From: Lingula anatina
Lineage: Eukaryota; Brachiopoda; Lingulata; Lingulida; Lingulidae
Direction: 5' to 3'
Assembly (NCBI RefSeq): GCF_001039355.2
Contig: NW_019775747.1
Location: 760,752-824,751, forward strand
Length of the DNA stretch: 64,000 bases
Numbering within the stretch: the first letter of the stretch is position 1; each line of letters starts with the position of its first letter. Positions 12,946 to 25,383 of the stretch are shown in pieces. The translations under genes and the position numbers were made by a program. A model generated the notes under the pieces. It worked only from the letters and a program-made list of their open reading frames with translations, had not been told where the DNA came from and did no database searches.

Positions 12946-13422
12946 ATTCACATAATTATAGGAATGTTATATCCAGGAAAACAGATGCTACAGAACAAAA
13001 GATTTGTTAATTTTTGAAAAGCGGTATTGTAAATTTTTACAAATTTACACTATGTGGGTTGTTGGAAACCATTTTAGATATTTTATTGGCGTGTTAAATG
13101 GTTTGAATGCTCAAATCCCACTATTTACATATTAATACTGGGCAAATTGTTATCATGTTTAGAACTATTTTAATTTAAGATATCTTTAGATACATCAAGT
13201 TCAAGAAATTATTTACAGATCAGATTAAGTACATCGAGTTTGAAAGTCCTCAAACACAAAATTATATAACTAATTTCAAATAAGAAAGATTTATATCTAT
13301 ATCATTATTATTTCAAAACTGAATGAAAAAAAACGCGGAAATACTCAAATATTTATTCAGCTTTCAAATACAGTGTAACAGATGCACGAATGAGCGTGGG
13401 ATCCCTGTGTGTGAGACAAAGG

Positions 13423-13476
13423 CTAGACATCATAGGTTGCTTTCAGGCGCATGCTATGCAGAGCCTCGTCGAGCTC
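13423..13476 (-). CDS. possible lone terminal coding exon (unrecognised)
   Basis: On the minus strand a strong acceptor (a T-rich tract ending TTTCTTTTCAG) is followed by an 18-codon frame, ELDEALHSMRLKATYDV plus TAG. The upstream sequence is closed in this frame, so it can only be coding as a spliced terminal exon. ELDEALHSM faintly resembles the ELDxALxxM end of deuterostome tropomyosins. No other tropomyosin exon is visible upstream, and the remaining residues do not fit. A plus-strand Cys-containing frame overlaps it. Treat this as a candidate only. Confidence 0.22.
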   Translation of the reverse strand, partial: ELDEALHSMRLKATYDV

Positions 13477-15359
13477 CTGAAAAGAAAAAAATTATGTTTA
13501 CAATTTTAGACTAAATGGACAGGCTTTCACACAACATACAAATATGCATGTAATATCCCACAGGAGAAGGTACTTATAATTGAAATGGAGTGCGTATTTA
13601 TTGACTAGTCTGATGCTCAGACTCAGCTAGCGTCACTAAATAATGTTTTATCCATATATGGGAAGGAATGAGCGCAAAAAAAAAAACAAGGTTGGCTTAC
13701 GCCAAAATCATAAACTGGATTTAGTTCATGATATACTGCAACTATGTGAGGCCTCTTACTAAAAACATTGATAATGCAACCCGTTTTATTTGAAGGGGGA
13801 TTATTTCTGTGACCGTTAATATAATTCTCTTGATATTTAAAGTTATAGCACTTATTGAAGTGCATATTGACGCATTTTGACAGAATTGTAATAATTACTT
13901 ATCATAGACCTTGGTGGCAACACTTACATTTAAACACGTACTGTACACACCATTTTAAATAAGGTCAAAAATATTTGAAATCGATTGTAAGTAGCACACA
14001 AAATGTCCAAACAGATAAAAAAAATGGTGCAGAGCTTAAAGATTTCAAGCAAACATAGGTTTTCACCAAATGTAAGGTGAAAGCGCCGTTCATCCCGTAC
14101 TTTTGGAGTCCCAATGCAAAATATTATTACCAATGAATTTCATTTTGAAGAACATACAAGTAATAATACTAGTACAATTTGTCGTACATATATTTTATCA
14201 ATCTGAGCCTTAAGTATTTAATGGTGGAAGTTATTGAAGAAAAAGTGATACTCACAAACATGTGTTTGCTTCTATGCTTTCTAAACCCCAACGTTGTGAC
14301 TGCACCACACATACTGTTGCGTCTACACCGGACCGTGTCCAACTGCCAAGTGAGCATTCGGGAAGACAGCTCACACTTATTGTTATGCAAATTACAACAG
14401 GTATGGCTCATTTTAGGTGATGGGTTGTTACTGAAACTGTGTAGGAATGTTCAATTAATCCGGTGGTGATGCCTTTACATTCGTTCAATGTGTTGCGTAT
14501 AATCGATGGCACATGGGATACCCATGTGCACCAGTGCCTCTTTATGCTAGATCTAGGTGTGACAGAGCCTTTATATATTGGCTCGACCATCAGCAAACAT
14601 CACAAGGTTATTTATGTGAATGGGATTGTCCGCAGATGAACGAAAAGGGTCGAAAAAGCATACACACAGTGTACATGTAGACTACACTAACACAACCACA
14701 TCCTTTCAGTTTTGAAGCTGAGAGGCAGGGTTGAATTAACTTTTCCGTACATGCCGATCTCAGAAATACTGGAGGACGCCATGTTGTTTCCCCAGTGACT
14801 AACATAGTTAAAGATGAATTTTAAGATCGAGCTTTATATTTTGGTTTATTATTATGCGACAACGGAGCACCTCCCCTTCACCAACCCTTCCACCTTCCCT
14901 GCATAATCGATTGCAATTTCTAAGTGGCAGAATCGAATGAAAAACGAAACTTGAAACTAGAGTGTACAGAATCTGATGTGAGTGGGTGTTTTATCACTAA
15001 AATGGACATTCTGCATAACTTGGAAGAGTGTAAAAATCGTGTAAAATCTATTCAAGGCACTTTTTACATAAAACTTGCGGCGAATCTTTCTTTCTTTACT
15101 TTCATTATGTTTTTATCCAACGAGTTTCAATATTTTAGCACCATATATTCTAATCCAAATTTTCCAAATCAATATCCAAATTTTCACTTAACCCTGCGCC
15201 TCAATCCCCCCAGGATAGTATGTGTATGATAACGTTGACAACTATATTGTAAATTCTTCAGAGAGTTTCTGAACGTCGTGTGTTTGCCCGTCACGTCATC
15301 TGGACAGAGAATTCGTGAACACAAATGTTTTTTTTTTTTTTTTAATTTCAGTATTTTGC

Positions 15360-15365
15360 TTTATT
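15360..15365 (-). terminator. poly(A) signal of the Ly6-like gene
   Basis: AATAAA on the minus strand lies about 95 bases downstream of the stop codon at 15458, at a sensible distance for a 3' end. Confidence 0.5.
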
Positions 15366-15457
15366 TCATTCAGTATCTACTGTAAGATAGATCGTCAAAG
15401 GTATGAATTAAAAAGCGTGTCCTGATGAACAACACGGTCCATCATTGGTGATGTATC

Positions 15458-16555
15458 TTAGTACACTGGCAGATTGCCAGCATTCATTGGCGGTCTGCCA
15501 GCAGGGCCGTGCGTCTGCGGTCTGCCGGCATACACTGGCGGGTTAACGTTGCCAGCAGGTCCGTACACTGGCGGTCCGCCGGCATACACTGGAGGTCTCA
15601 CAGCGGGGCCGTACATTGGCGGTCTGCCAGCAGGTCTGTTCACTGACTGTATACCGGGGTTCACTGGTGGTTGCGGGCCAGGACCACCTGGTGATCTGTT
15701 CCCAGAGCCTCTAACTGGCGTATATCTAATAGGTACCTCCCTGGTCTTGGTGGAGCTGACAAGGGACTCGGTCCCTTCACCATTGCAGCCATTTCCACTA
15801 CAGGTACAAGCTTGGTTCTGTACTTTGATGTTCTGGAAGCCCGTGTGCTGTTGCAGTTGCTGAAAGAGGTTTCCATCCTTGTCTACAGGAGTTCCATCCA
15901 CACACTGGCTGGTTGTTCGCACGGATACACAATCTCTTTCTATGGTTTCTACCTGCATAAACCGCCCGTTTCTCTGGAAAGGTTTAACATTGTACCAAGG
16001 AGATGAAACCACATGCAATTTTATCATAAGCTTGCATTAATGCTGTTGGCCCTGGGCTTACAAAAAAGTAAAAAAAAATGTTTCAATTTTTTCACTTAAC
16101 GCGCAATTAGTTCTGAGGTTTTGTAGATCCGATAAGGGCAAACTTCTTTATTTTAAAAGTGATAATAGGCCTATCAATGATATGATATGGCACGTTTCTA
16201 ACCTGAAGCTAAGGGCACGCTAAATCGCTCCTTGATTTTATTCTTTCACTGCAAATGGAACCATGTCCAACGTTCTTCATGATAAAAAATTGAATCTAAA
16301 ATTAGTCTAGAAAGATTCACTAACCGAGGACATGTAAACTGTAGAATTTGTGATGCCACAGGAACCGCGGCAACTAATCATAGGGGCATACTGGGAATTC
16401 TTGCAGGATGCCTGAATCTGATTGGCCACCCCAGCATTCAGCATCTGTTCCATTGCCGGGTCACTACTCCGGAACTGCCTCCACTGGCACTTGTAACACT
16501 GGGTGACGGGGACTGTAATGAAAAAGATAGCAAAGTATACACTCTCTCTTTGTCC

Positions 16556-16595
<40 letters not shown>

Positions 16596-16696
16596 GACCC
16601 ATTCTCTCTATCTTTCTCACAGCACTTTTCTCTATCCCGTATGTCTTTCTTTCTCTCTCTCCATTTGGCCCATTCGCTCTTATTTTCTCTCTGCAC

Positions 16697-16752
<56 letters not shown>

Positions 16753-19158
16753 CTCACCTGGGGCCATTACAGGAAGATTCCTGGTGTTTGCATTGCATCC
16801 ATCCGAATTACACAAACAATAACGTCCCTGGACACTGGTAAAACGAGGCACAGTCCCCAATATGGCTCCCAAGTAACCTTGGACCTTTTTCTCGTCTTCC
16901 TCCATGGTCAGTGCTTGACAACCGACATCCAGGCTTTGTAGAGCGTTGCACCGGCGCATGTGAAGTGTAAGTGTTATTGGTGGACCTCCCTGAAGATGAG
17001 ATAATTAATAATAGCATACCATATAAAAGGCATGTGTAATTATTTTAAAAAGTTCATACTTGACCAATATTTAAATTAAACGAAACCTCTTAGAGAGATG
17101 GAGAGGGTACTAGGCTACATATGTTCCTTTTCAATGACCATGTTTTATTTGTTGCCAACTTCCGTTGCAGATCAAAATTTGGTGAAAGTTTGCGTCCCTT
17201 ACTGATTCCCATTTTCTGATAATGTACAGAACTTGGATATGATTAAAATAAAAATAAATTTTGTTTTTGCCCATTTTCTGACATTGGAGAGTACCTGTGT
17301 GCTGAATTTAATGGTTGCTTATTTTGCGAAGTCAGTATAGGCCTATGAGGAACATTCACGCACATACTGGTATAATAAAAGTTTTTATTACATTATTATG
17401 GAAAAAACAATACAAAAAACTCACATCTCTCTGGAGTCCAACGTTGGAGGACACATGTTCGCAAGAGCCCGGACACTGTATTTCATTGACACCCGCAGCA
17501 TTATCGTCTGCGCACTTAGAGTTGAAAACACGACTGAATGCAGAAGCCATGGCGTTCTGTATGTCTTTGTTGTTGGATGTGAGCAAAAGACACGAACTGC
17601 ATCGAATACTCTCGGCTGGGATTCAAGAAATATATGTTAGAGATTGAAAAAAAATTCAAAATGATGATAAACAAGAAAAAGATTCGTGAAAGATAAAATC
17701 ACTGTTTATTTTTAATATACATTTATAACAAAATACACTAGGGGTTAGAAAACAAGCCCAGTTCAAACTTTAAATGTAATTTTTAACAACCAAAGCATTG
17801 TTTTGGGGAGCAGTTTCTTAATGGAATGCATTTGCTTAAATGTCGTTACGGATGGGTTATAAAAACCTATATAATTTTAGTCTCGTGGGAAAATATAATG
17901 ATTTAAGTTACACCTGTAGCACCTAATGTTCACCATAATAAGCACGTTGTGGTGACTTTCACCCGAACCATTAATTTTTTACCGAGATGAAAAGATATTG
18001 AGCACTAAAAAAGCACTTAAAAACGCACAAAGGTGTGACTCTACCCATTAGTGAGCGGTGTGGGCGGAGCATTTCCAGTTTTTGGGACAGAAATTGATGA
18101 ATATTGCCGTTTTTCTCTTGTTTTGTATTCAAAAAACACCGATCGCGATTCTTTTACATTTTGAGTAACTTTGAATCAGTTTTTGATCTGTCGGAAACGT
18201 GTCTCCAAATAAGTTTTAAGATAATAATAATGTTTACTTGCAATTCAAATTAGATCGTACATACAATAAGTTACTGTATATGGATTAAAGCAATTGATAA
18301 ATGTATTAAATGACCATTATATGAACAGTGTTTAAACGAATTTTAATGACATTTGAGTATCATAAAAGAACATACTAAAAGTACGTTAATATATATATAT
18401 ATCTTCATTTTTATGATCTTTGAACATATTGGGAAGTAATAAATTTGATATATCATCTCTTCTTGGAAAAGATCACACACTTAGGAACTATGTTAAGTAC
18501 ATTTCAGTGTACAGGTAAGTTTTTCATACAGATAAAATGGGAACAAAAGAAACCAAGATTGTGAAAACCAATATCAAGATTTTTCTATGTGCGATATATC
18601 GGCACATAAAGTGAACCCTTAATCTGGAAACCATATCCAGAAACTGGGAATAATAACGTGTCATAAATTATTTCTTTCAAAATACTAATATATGCTAGTT
18701 CGTTCTTCCTTGTGTTGGAAGGGCTGTGCGCTGTTTGTTTAAAATGTCAGTGACCATCTTTACTCTTTCTACCTCTATTCTCAAGTAATTCCGGCAATTT
18801 CAAACATGTACAAGAACTGTTTTTCTAGAAAATGTAATGATATCATCTTCACATATTATTCACTATTCGCCAAAATACATAATATATATCCTTTTCTCCA
18901 TAAGTAAAATTAAGTGTATCGAAATAAAGGTATACATGTATAACAGCAAAAAAAAAAAAAAAAAAAAAGGAAAAAAAGACTGACCAGTTACAAGGAGGTG
19001 AATAATACGCTTTAAACGTAATTGAATTTTTTAGTTAAAAAAATAAATAAATAAACGCACAGCAATATGTATTCCAACATTTTGTGCTTACCTTCCCTTG
19101 CCAAGTAGAGGAACAAAAAACACAAAATCCCGAAAAAAGTCATTCTGTTGGAAGGCAT
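15458..19158 (-). CDS. secreted protein with two tandem Ly6-like domains and Pro/Gly/Tyr-rich tail
   Basis: The five exons are 19158-19092, 17615-17425, 16989-16758, 16512-16325 and 15973-15458. All have GT-AG junctions, and the intron phases (1, 0, 1, 0) agree with one 397-residue frame. Residues 1-22 form the signal peptide (MPSNRM plus a Phe/Leu core). Domain 1 (about 28-152) starts IRCSSC, has CPGSC in the middle and ends YCLCNSDGCN. Domain 2 (about 169-290) starts QCYKC, has CRGSC and ends ACTCSGNGCN. The terminal CN with preceding CxC is the Ly6/uPAR hallmark. Each domain is about 122-125 residues, longer than a usual Ly6 fold, and each is built from two exons, so the gene arose by duplicating a two-exon module. 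Residues 294-397 carry repeats of PPVY, YAG and GPAG with no hydrophobic GPI signal, suggesting a secreted or matrix protein. No specific ortholog is recognised. Confidence 0.8.
16561..16750. repeat. (CT)n microsatellite filling a short intron
   Basis: CT runs at 16561-16592 and 16698-16750, joined by CT-rich sequence, make up most of the 245-base intron (16513-16757) between exons 3 and 4 of the Ly6-like gene. In the sense direction the run is (GA)n, directly after the donor GTGAGTTTGAGAGAG. Several Arg/Glu or Ser/Leu open frames here are repeat artefacts. Confidence 0.9.
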
Positions 19159-19240
19159 TGACAGTGGTGCATTAAATATACCAGTGCGTCCAAGAGTCAA
19201 GCTTTTTGCCGAACTGGTATTTCTCTGAAACCAAGGGGTT

Positions 19241-19247
19241 CTTTATA
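19241..19247 (-). promoter_or_regulatory. TATA box candidate of the Ly6-like gene
   Basis: TATAAAG on the minus strand lies about 83-89 bases upstream of the ATG at 19158. This is compatible with a short 5' UTR. Confidence 0.4.
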
Positions 19248-21226
19248 CCACTACATTTGACCCGAAGGGGTGACCAAATTGCATTATTTTATTCATTTTG
19301 CATATGATATCAATTTATCCGCGAAAACATATGTTTTGCTGATTTCCAGACATAGATATACCGTCACGAGAATACAGTATATGCCTTTTTAGGCAGATGT
19401 CTGTGTAGATTGGACGTAAATGGTTATAAATTTAACTTGATATTTATATTGTAATCTCTAAATGCCGTTTTAAGTATACCTTTGAATATTTCACATTTGA
19501 TACGTGATACCGAACGTCACGTAAACTTAATAATGGCTTTAAAAGAAATAACTAATTACAAACACGCCGTGTGAAAAGTTATCGGCAATGCTGTTTCTCA
19601 CGAGGGGCAAAATGAACGCAAAAACCTTCACTTTGTCTGTGAATCCCGCTCGTAATTATCGTTCAGCACATTTCAAACGCGTATATACATGTACAACCCA
19701 GTTTTCATGAGTGCTTGGCTGACACCGTCATAGAAGACATTCGCCTAACACCCAAACGCAATATAGAGGTGCATTTCACATGCTGAAATATAAATAAATA
19801 GATAAAATTGAATGAATTTTAAGTCTTATTCAATTTTTAAAACATGTGAATAGAACAAAAATCCACGTCTGTCTTCAACTTTACATGGATTTTTCATTTT
19901 TACCATGTCTATACATTATGTAAGGAGCCGAAATGGTAATGTACATGTAGTTCCGGTAACGTATGTTCCGGGCCATATAATTTTAATTTTTATATCGCAT
20001 TCCGATATATTTTGTACAGTGATATGACGTGAGGATTTTTTAAATTGTAACTCGAGGGGTTTTGCGTTTTGGCTAATACTGCGTAACGTATGTTTCCCAG
20101 GAATATTGTCAGAAGGTTTCATCTTGCCCAAAAACTTGGTGCAATAGGAAACAGGGTTTTATGTTGCTGACTGAAAAATATATTGTGGTTCCTTGAGAGA
20201 GTTTGGTATTTCTGATACAATATTTGGACCACGAATGGAAAACAGTTTATTTAATGTTCATTTTACTGTCAATGTAGTATATTCCCGCCTTTTGTAATAT
20301 TCAGTGGCAAGCAAACTTAAAATGCTCAAAAAAAAAAAAAAATCAACAGCTCTACACAGATGATTATCATAAGTTTTACAACGTTATACTTGGGGGAGAT
20401 AAATTAAAAAACAAAACCAGTGATGATTGGATTTTCAAAGTGAGTGGAACGTTTCCACAGTTTTGCATTTGTGACGGTAACGTATGTTTCTTTTTAGGGT
20501 TAGTTAAATAATTTTTTATTATTCATGGCTCCAGGAGAGTGAAACTTTGGCACAAACTTCTTCATATGGGACCCTTGAAGAATCAAACACAATTTGTAAT
20601 CTGTGCACTAAATATATTAAGAGCATGCCTGTGACCTCATTTGCACCTCATATTGGGTTTGGAATTGGGTGTTTTAAAAAGGCATTCTGTTTGGGATTTT
20701 TCCACAAAATCGATATTTCCTCTTAATAATGATTAACAAAACACAAACAAATTTCTCCAAATCTCCCAACAGTGCTAGACCCCCCTGTTTTTGGATTCGA
20801 TGCTTTATACTACTATTACTATTATATTATTATTTTATGATTATATTATTTAGGTCTAAAATAACGACTAAGACATATAACACCAGTGTCTCACGTGACC
20901 TCTTAGGAAAAATTAATCACATAATTGCGACAGAGAAGACACGGAGCAATGTGCCTTTTGTGCTATCCATTTCAAGTGTATACAAACATACCGTACCTCG
21001 AATCGTTAAAAAATGCTCTCACTCAGTTATGAATGACTCTGTATAGTATAATCAGTTATCATGATGCAAAACGCACTTGAATGATCTAAATAACATATCC
21101 TTCCTTTTACTCACTGGTGATTCCATAGTCTCTCTTGTGAATGGCTGACAATGAACATTTATAGAGGCACAAGCTTCCCATCAGGTCCGTAACGGTACCT
21201 TATAATTTTTCTATTATCATTAACTG

Positions 21227-21227
<1 letters not shown>

Positions 21228-21273
<46 letters not shown>

Positions 21274-21289
21274 GATGATGATGATGATG
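21228..21289. repeat. (TTA)n followed by (GAT)n microsatellite
   Basis: About fifteen TTA triplets are followed by about five GAT triplets. Confidence 0.9.
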
Positions 21290-22931
21290 CAATTAAATTC
21301 TTTATTGAAATTAAGACCCAATACATAAATGACACCTTCACAAAATACTCCAATTATGAATGGATTGGAAGCGGACACCTCCCATACTTTGAATCAGAAA
21401 AGTTTTCACCATCAGTTCTGTAAAATCAAGGGTAGTATCATGATTATGCAAAACTAGCGCAATACATCAACGGCAACAAAGTGATGAAGCATGTAACATT
21501 TATTATGCATGAAAAAGATAATGATTTGTTCAGTTAAAATGACTGTGCTAAGATTAAATAGAAAATTTTGTCAGCAGTTCGTGTTGATGTTTACAGAAAG
21601 AAAAATCCATAAGATCAATGGCGGCATCCAGCAAAATTTTATTATTACTATAAGCGTCGACACCGGTATGTTAGTCTCTTTTAGTACTGTATAACACGTC
21701 TTCCGTGACATAACAATGGTATCGGGGATTTGTTTTGCTGGATATGTTGACATTACACGTAAAATTTTGACAAAGGAGTAGACTAAAAACTAGCACAAAG
21801 TGTATATTGCGTAGCCATACACAAACTTTTTAATCTTAATGACACAATGAATTTTCCATTGCACCTAATTTGTTGCTTTCATTTGCAACGTTTTTGATCA
21901 TCTACTAAACAGTTTCGTTGCATCGTGTATGTAGAAGTTCATAACACACGCGAAGTGAACTTATTTTCAATATATATATATATCATATTTTCAATATATA
22001 TATATATAACACAAATAGATCACATTCGGAAGCACTTTTGTGCATATTGTAAAATTGGTGTTCCTGTCTTTCGTAGAAACTCTCCAGGGTTTCGTATACT
22101 GTTTCGCGAACTTGGAATCGCGTAGCAATGGTAGTTATATGGTCCCCAAAGGTGGATGCGCTATGTACTCTAAAAGCAGCGTCGGATGTGAAAAATGAAT
22201 CTGCAATTTGTAGGAATATTAAGAACTGATGGGCAAATGTCCCATTTAAAGGTTTTAACAAAAATAATTAACCATTTAACTTGGACGGAACTGGAAGTCT
22301 TGCTCACGACATTAACAATGAAAAAAAGAAAAAGAAGTATGTACCCACTAAAAAAAATCACTAACACTGGAACAGTTTCCTATCAGGCAAAGTATTACCT
22401 GCATCAAATGAGCTTACACGCATTCTGGGTTTGATTGTGTTCATGCCAGTGAAAAAGATTTCTGACGATGAAAAATAAATCGCATAATATAAAAACCTAA
22501 GCTACTAAATAAAAACTCGTGAAAGAGGTTGCATAAAATGTCCACGAAGGTTTCTTTGCAATCTCCATACAAATATTCATGTGTATTTGCATATGATATG
22601 CATAACCAGCAAAATTCCTCGGAAGCCTACATGTACCTATATGTATTCATTCCATATGAAATTCCGTCAATAGAAATTCAAAAAATCACTCTCGATAAAA
22701 AAAAGACATTTTTACTTTTAAGTATTAAAATGTGAATATCAGTCATATATATGTAATTGCCCTTGCTATACCGTATACACAATCCAAGGCGAATTTACAA
22801 TGAAAATAGCTCGCCCATCCTCGGGTTATTTTATATGAAGACTGTTTTCAATCGCAAACGTCAGTCATGTGCCGCGCCCAGTGATAGGCAAATGACTCGA
22901 CCTGTCTTCAAAGTAAACTCGCTGTCAGTTT

Positions 22932-25383
22932 TTAATCTACAGGGATTCCATCAATTGTAAGCATATCATCATCATCTCCCTTTGTACTTCTTATCCGGGC
23001 TTGGTGCTTGCCTATTTTGAAATCCATAATGACAGTACTCCCAGAGAAGCGGCTCTGAAATACAAGAAATGTTTGAAAAATCAATGAAGACAAGAGTGAT
23101 GATTTGTGGATTTTTTTTCCATTTCTATAATGATATAATTTTAACGAAAAGAGCATTAACTTGATGGTAAAAGACACACTTGCACGCCTATTTCTTTTAT
23201 AGGGCACTGGCTACAAATCCTACTCATTACGAGAAACAAACTTTCACACCGATTTGAAGGCAACCTTCGTGGTAACCTCTAAAACGATGCATTTTACATC
23301 GGTTTTTAGGTGTATATGACCTTAAACATTTTACAAATATTACAATTATAAAAACAATGGCGCCGCTCCGGTTGATATATATGGAAACAGTGCCTATACT
23401 ATGGAGCTCGAATATATCGATATTCGTAACATCGGTCAATGTGACGTAGATGACAAATGGGATATCTATCAGACTACTTATGTTTGAGGGTTGTTAAGAG
23501 TAACCAAGGTAGTATGAAGTGTATGCGCACGTTTCCAAACGTGTTGCATGGTGCTCAACCAGGTTTCTGCGGGTTTAATACGTATCAGCTTCAGGGCCGT
23601 AGCCTGAGCAAAATGCCAGGGGGGGCAGTAAGCGGACACGAGGGGGCGAAGCTACCGAGGAGGGTGGGTATGGTGTGTAAAATTCCAAATTCCAGGGGGG
23701 GCAGCTGCCCCCCTGCCCCCCCGGAGGCTACGGCCCTGAGCTTCATGTACGCTTTATGTTCCCACCTTACTTACAGTTCGTCTTATTTATTGGCTCAGAA
23801 TATACGATGGATTGGGCTGAAGGGCACGTTCGATTTTTGCCACACGCCCCTTGAGGAAAAAAGAACATATTGAAAATCGAAGTCAACTTGTATACCAAGC
23901 AGCCTGTGTTTCGACACTGGTGCACCTGCACTTTTTATCCCCGTGGGAACGTACTGTCCTGAATAAACTGGATATCAATACAGTTTTACATGTATAATGT
24001 CGTGCCCAGTGCAATTACCCATAAAATACATACATTCCCTTTTTGCTCAATACAGTCAAGGTCAAATTGCCACCATTTGCCGTTTGTGCTGAAACGATTT
24101 TGTGAAATTCACCTCACTTTTAAAAGTAGGTGGTGGTTTGGTTTTCAGGCTAGTTATAAAACGTACTTATTAGAATATAGGCCCCTATATGAATTTTGGT
24201 AAATGCTCCTTTCATCGTTTCTGTATCAATTATAGAACTGCAAAATAACCCATCAATCATCGATATGGGACAAAAATGAATCAAGGTATCTATTTTTACA
24301 ATGAGTCTTATTTACGGAGAATTATGATTTACGATAATGCAATTATAATGCATTTATTTTACTGCACACAGATTTTTTTCAGACTTAAAGTGTATGGTTC
24401 CGGTGCAACAATTTTTTGGATCTACATGTACATGTACATTTATGAAAACTGCACATACTGATAAACTACAGGGTAACGGTCTGACATATCCATTTGATTT
24501 GTTCATATTCATGGTATTATAGTACTTAATACTGTTTAGTTAATCTTGAAAGAGGAATGATTATCAAATCCACCGGAAGACAAGCAGTCTCGTTTTCAAA
24601 AACAAATAGTTGAAAGGGAAATGGAAGATGAGCTTTTTGTCTCCTCGCCCTTTTCTTGATATCCTGGCTCTAAAATTGTGTTCATAAAAAAGAGCACCAA
24701 AAGAGAGGATGAGAGATTGCATAGGAAAATATTAGAAGATTCAAGGACATTCAATCTCTATTGATTAGTTATGTTAAATAAACGAAAATGAGAATACAAA
24801 CCGTGGGATCAATTTTATCGTCGTCTACCCATACTTCCATCGTGTCCTTTCCTGAAAGGTAAAGCTCATCAAGTGCATCAAGAGGATTTATTTGTTTAAT
24901 CAGACACTATATGACAATCAATGCCACGGCAAGAGAATTTAAATTCAACCGAATTTTATACTGACACGTCGTTTTTCGGTTCAGATGCATGTGGTTTATG
25001 ACGATGGCCTTTGATAAAAATGACGGTGGATTATCAATTAGGGGCCTACTCGATGAGTGAAAACTTAGATTAGCAAAATAAGGCATGTTGTACTGAGATG
25101 ATACTACAACAAGTTCGACAAATAAGAGGGCTATTCTTGAGAATGTAGTTATGCGAACAACGCTTTCTCATAAGAAAATTCATTCTTTGCTGACAAGTTT
25201 CCCACCATTCTCTTTGTAAAAGCACATCTCTAATTCACAAATAAAAAGTGTTAATTACTTAACTTACTGAATATTATAGTAAGTTTATCCCCATCGAAGG
25301 TCCATGTCCACATTTTGACGCTTCCGGAGGAAATGTATTCGGTAGTATCTTCTGTCTCTTCCTCTGATTCGGATGCCGAGTTA
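22932..25383 (-). CDS. FAIM: FAIM-domain gene, last three exons, allelic duplicate copy
   Basis: The exons are 25383-25268, 24851-24802 and 23054-22932. They have the same junctions and frame as the second copy (30040-29925, 29507-29458, 27329-27207). The encoded protein is unchanged, apart from synonymous differences, where I compared the two. The first coding exon is missing, because this contig ends at 26000 before reaching it. On the allelic reading of the locus this is not a paralog but the other haplotype of the gene at 27207-31867. The protein is described in full there. Confidence 0.75.
23592..23738. mobile_element. hAT-like MITE with perfect 13-base TIRs
   Basis: The element starts CAGGGCCGTAGCC and ends with the exact reverse complement GGCTACGGCCCTG. 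It is flanked by AGCTT on both sides (23587-23591 and 23739-23743). CAGGG-type ends are usual for hAT elements, though these normally make 8-base target duplications and only 5 bases match here. The 147-base body is G-rich and contains a hairpin, CAGGGGGGGCAGCTGCCCCC at about 23694. It sits in the last intron of the FAIM-domain gene. Confidence 0.7.

Larger units (their letters stand above)
12946..15457. other. intergenic; one weak exon candidate, otherwise nothing recognised
   Basis: Apart from the possible exon at 13423-13476, this stretch shows only short open frames without family resemblance. An open plus-strand frame at about 14221-14400 ends at a donor-like AACAG/GTATGG, but it has no acceptor or homology to support it. 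Confidence 0.4.
19159..21751. other. intergenic; triple GTAACGTATGTT motif, no recognised gene
   Basis: The stretch is AT-rich with a pure A run near 20328. GTAACGTATGTTYC occurs three times in the same orientation, at about 19957, 20083 and 20479. A 105-codon ATG-started frame at 20729-21046 contains a hydrophobic run but resembles no family and has AT-driven composition. I do not call it a gene. Confidence 0.4.

Noticed and set aside
13372-13514. Plus-strand cysteine-containing frame starting CNRCTNERG, loosely Kazal-like
   Set aside because: It has too few cysteines for Kazal and no donor or signal peptide. It overlaps a better-supported minus-strand acceptor.
16307-16959. Overlapping Arg/Glu- and Ser/Leu-rich open frames on both strands
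   Set aside because: They run through the (CT)n/(GA)n microsatellite in an intron of the Ly6-like gene. Only the parts matching spliced exons are coding.
20729-21046. 105-codon ATG frame with a hydrophobic run
   Set aside because: The composition follows AT-rich DNA, with no homology, splice context or signal peptide of good quality.
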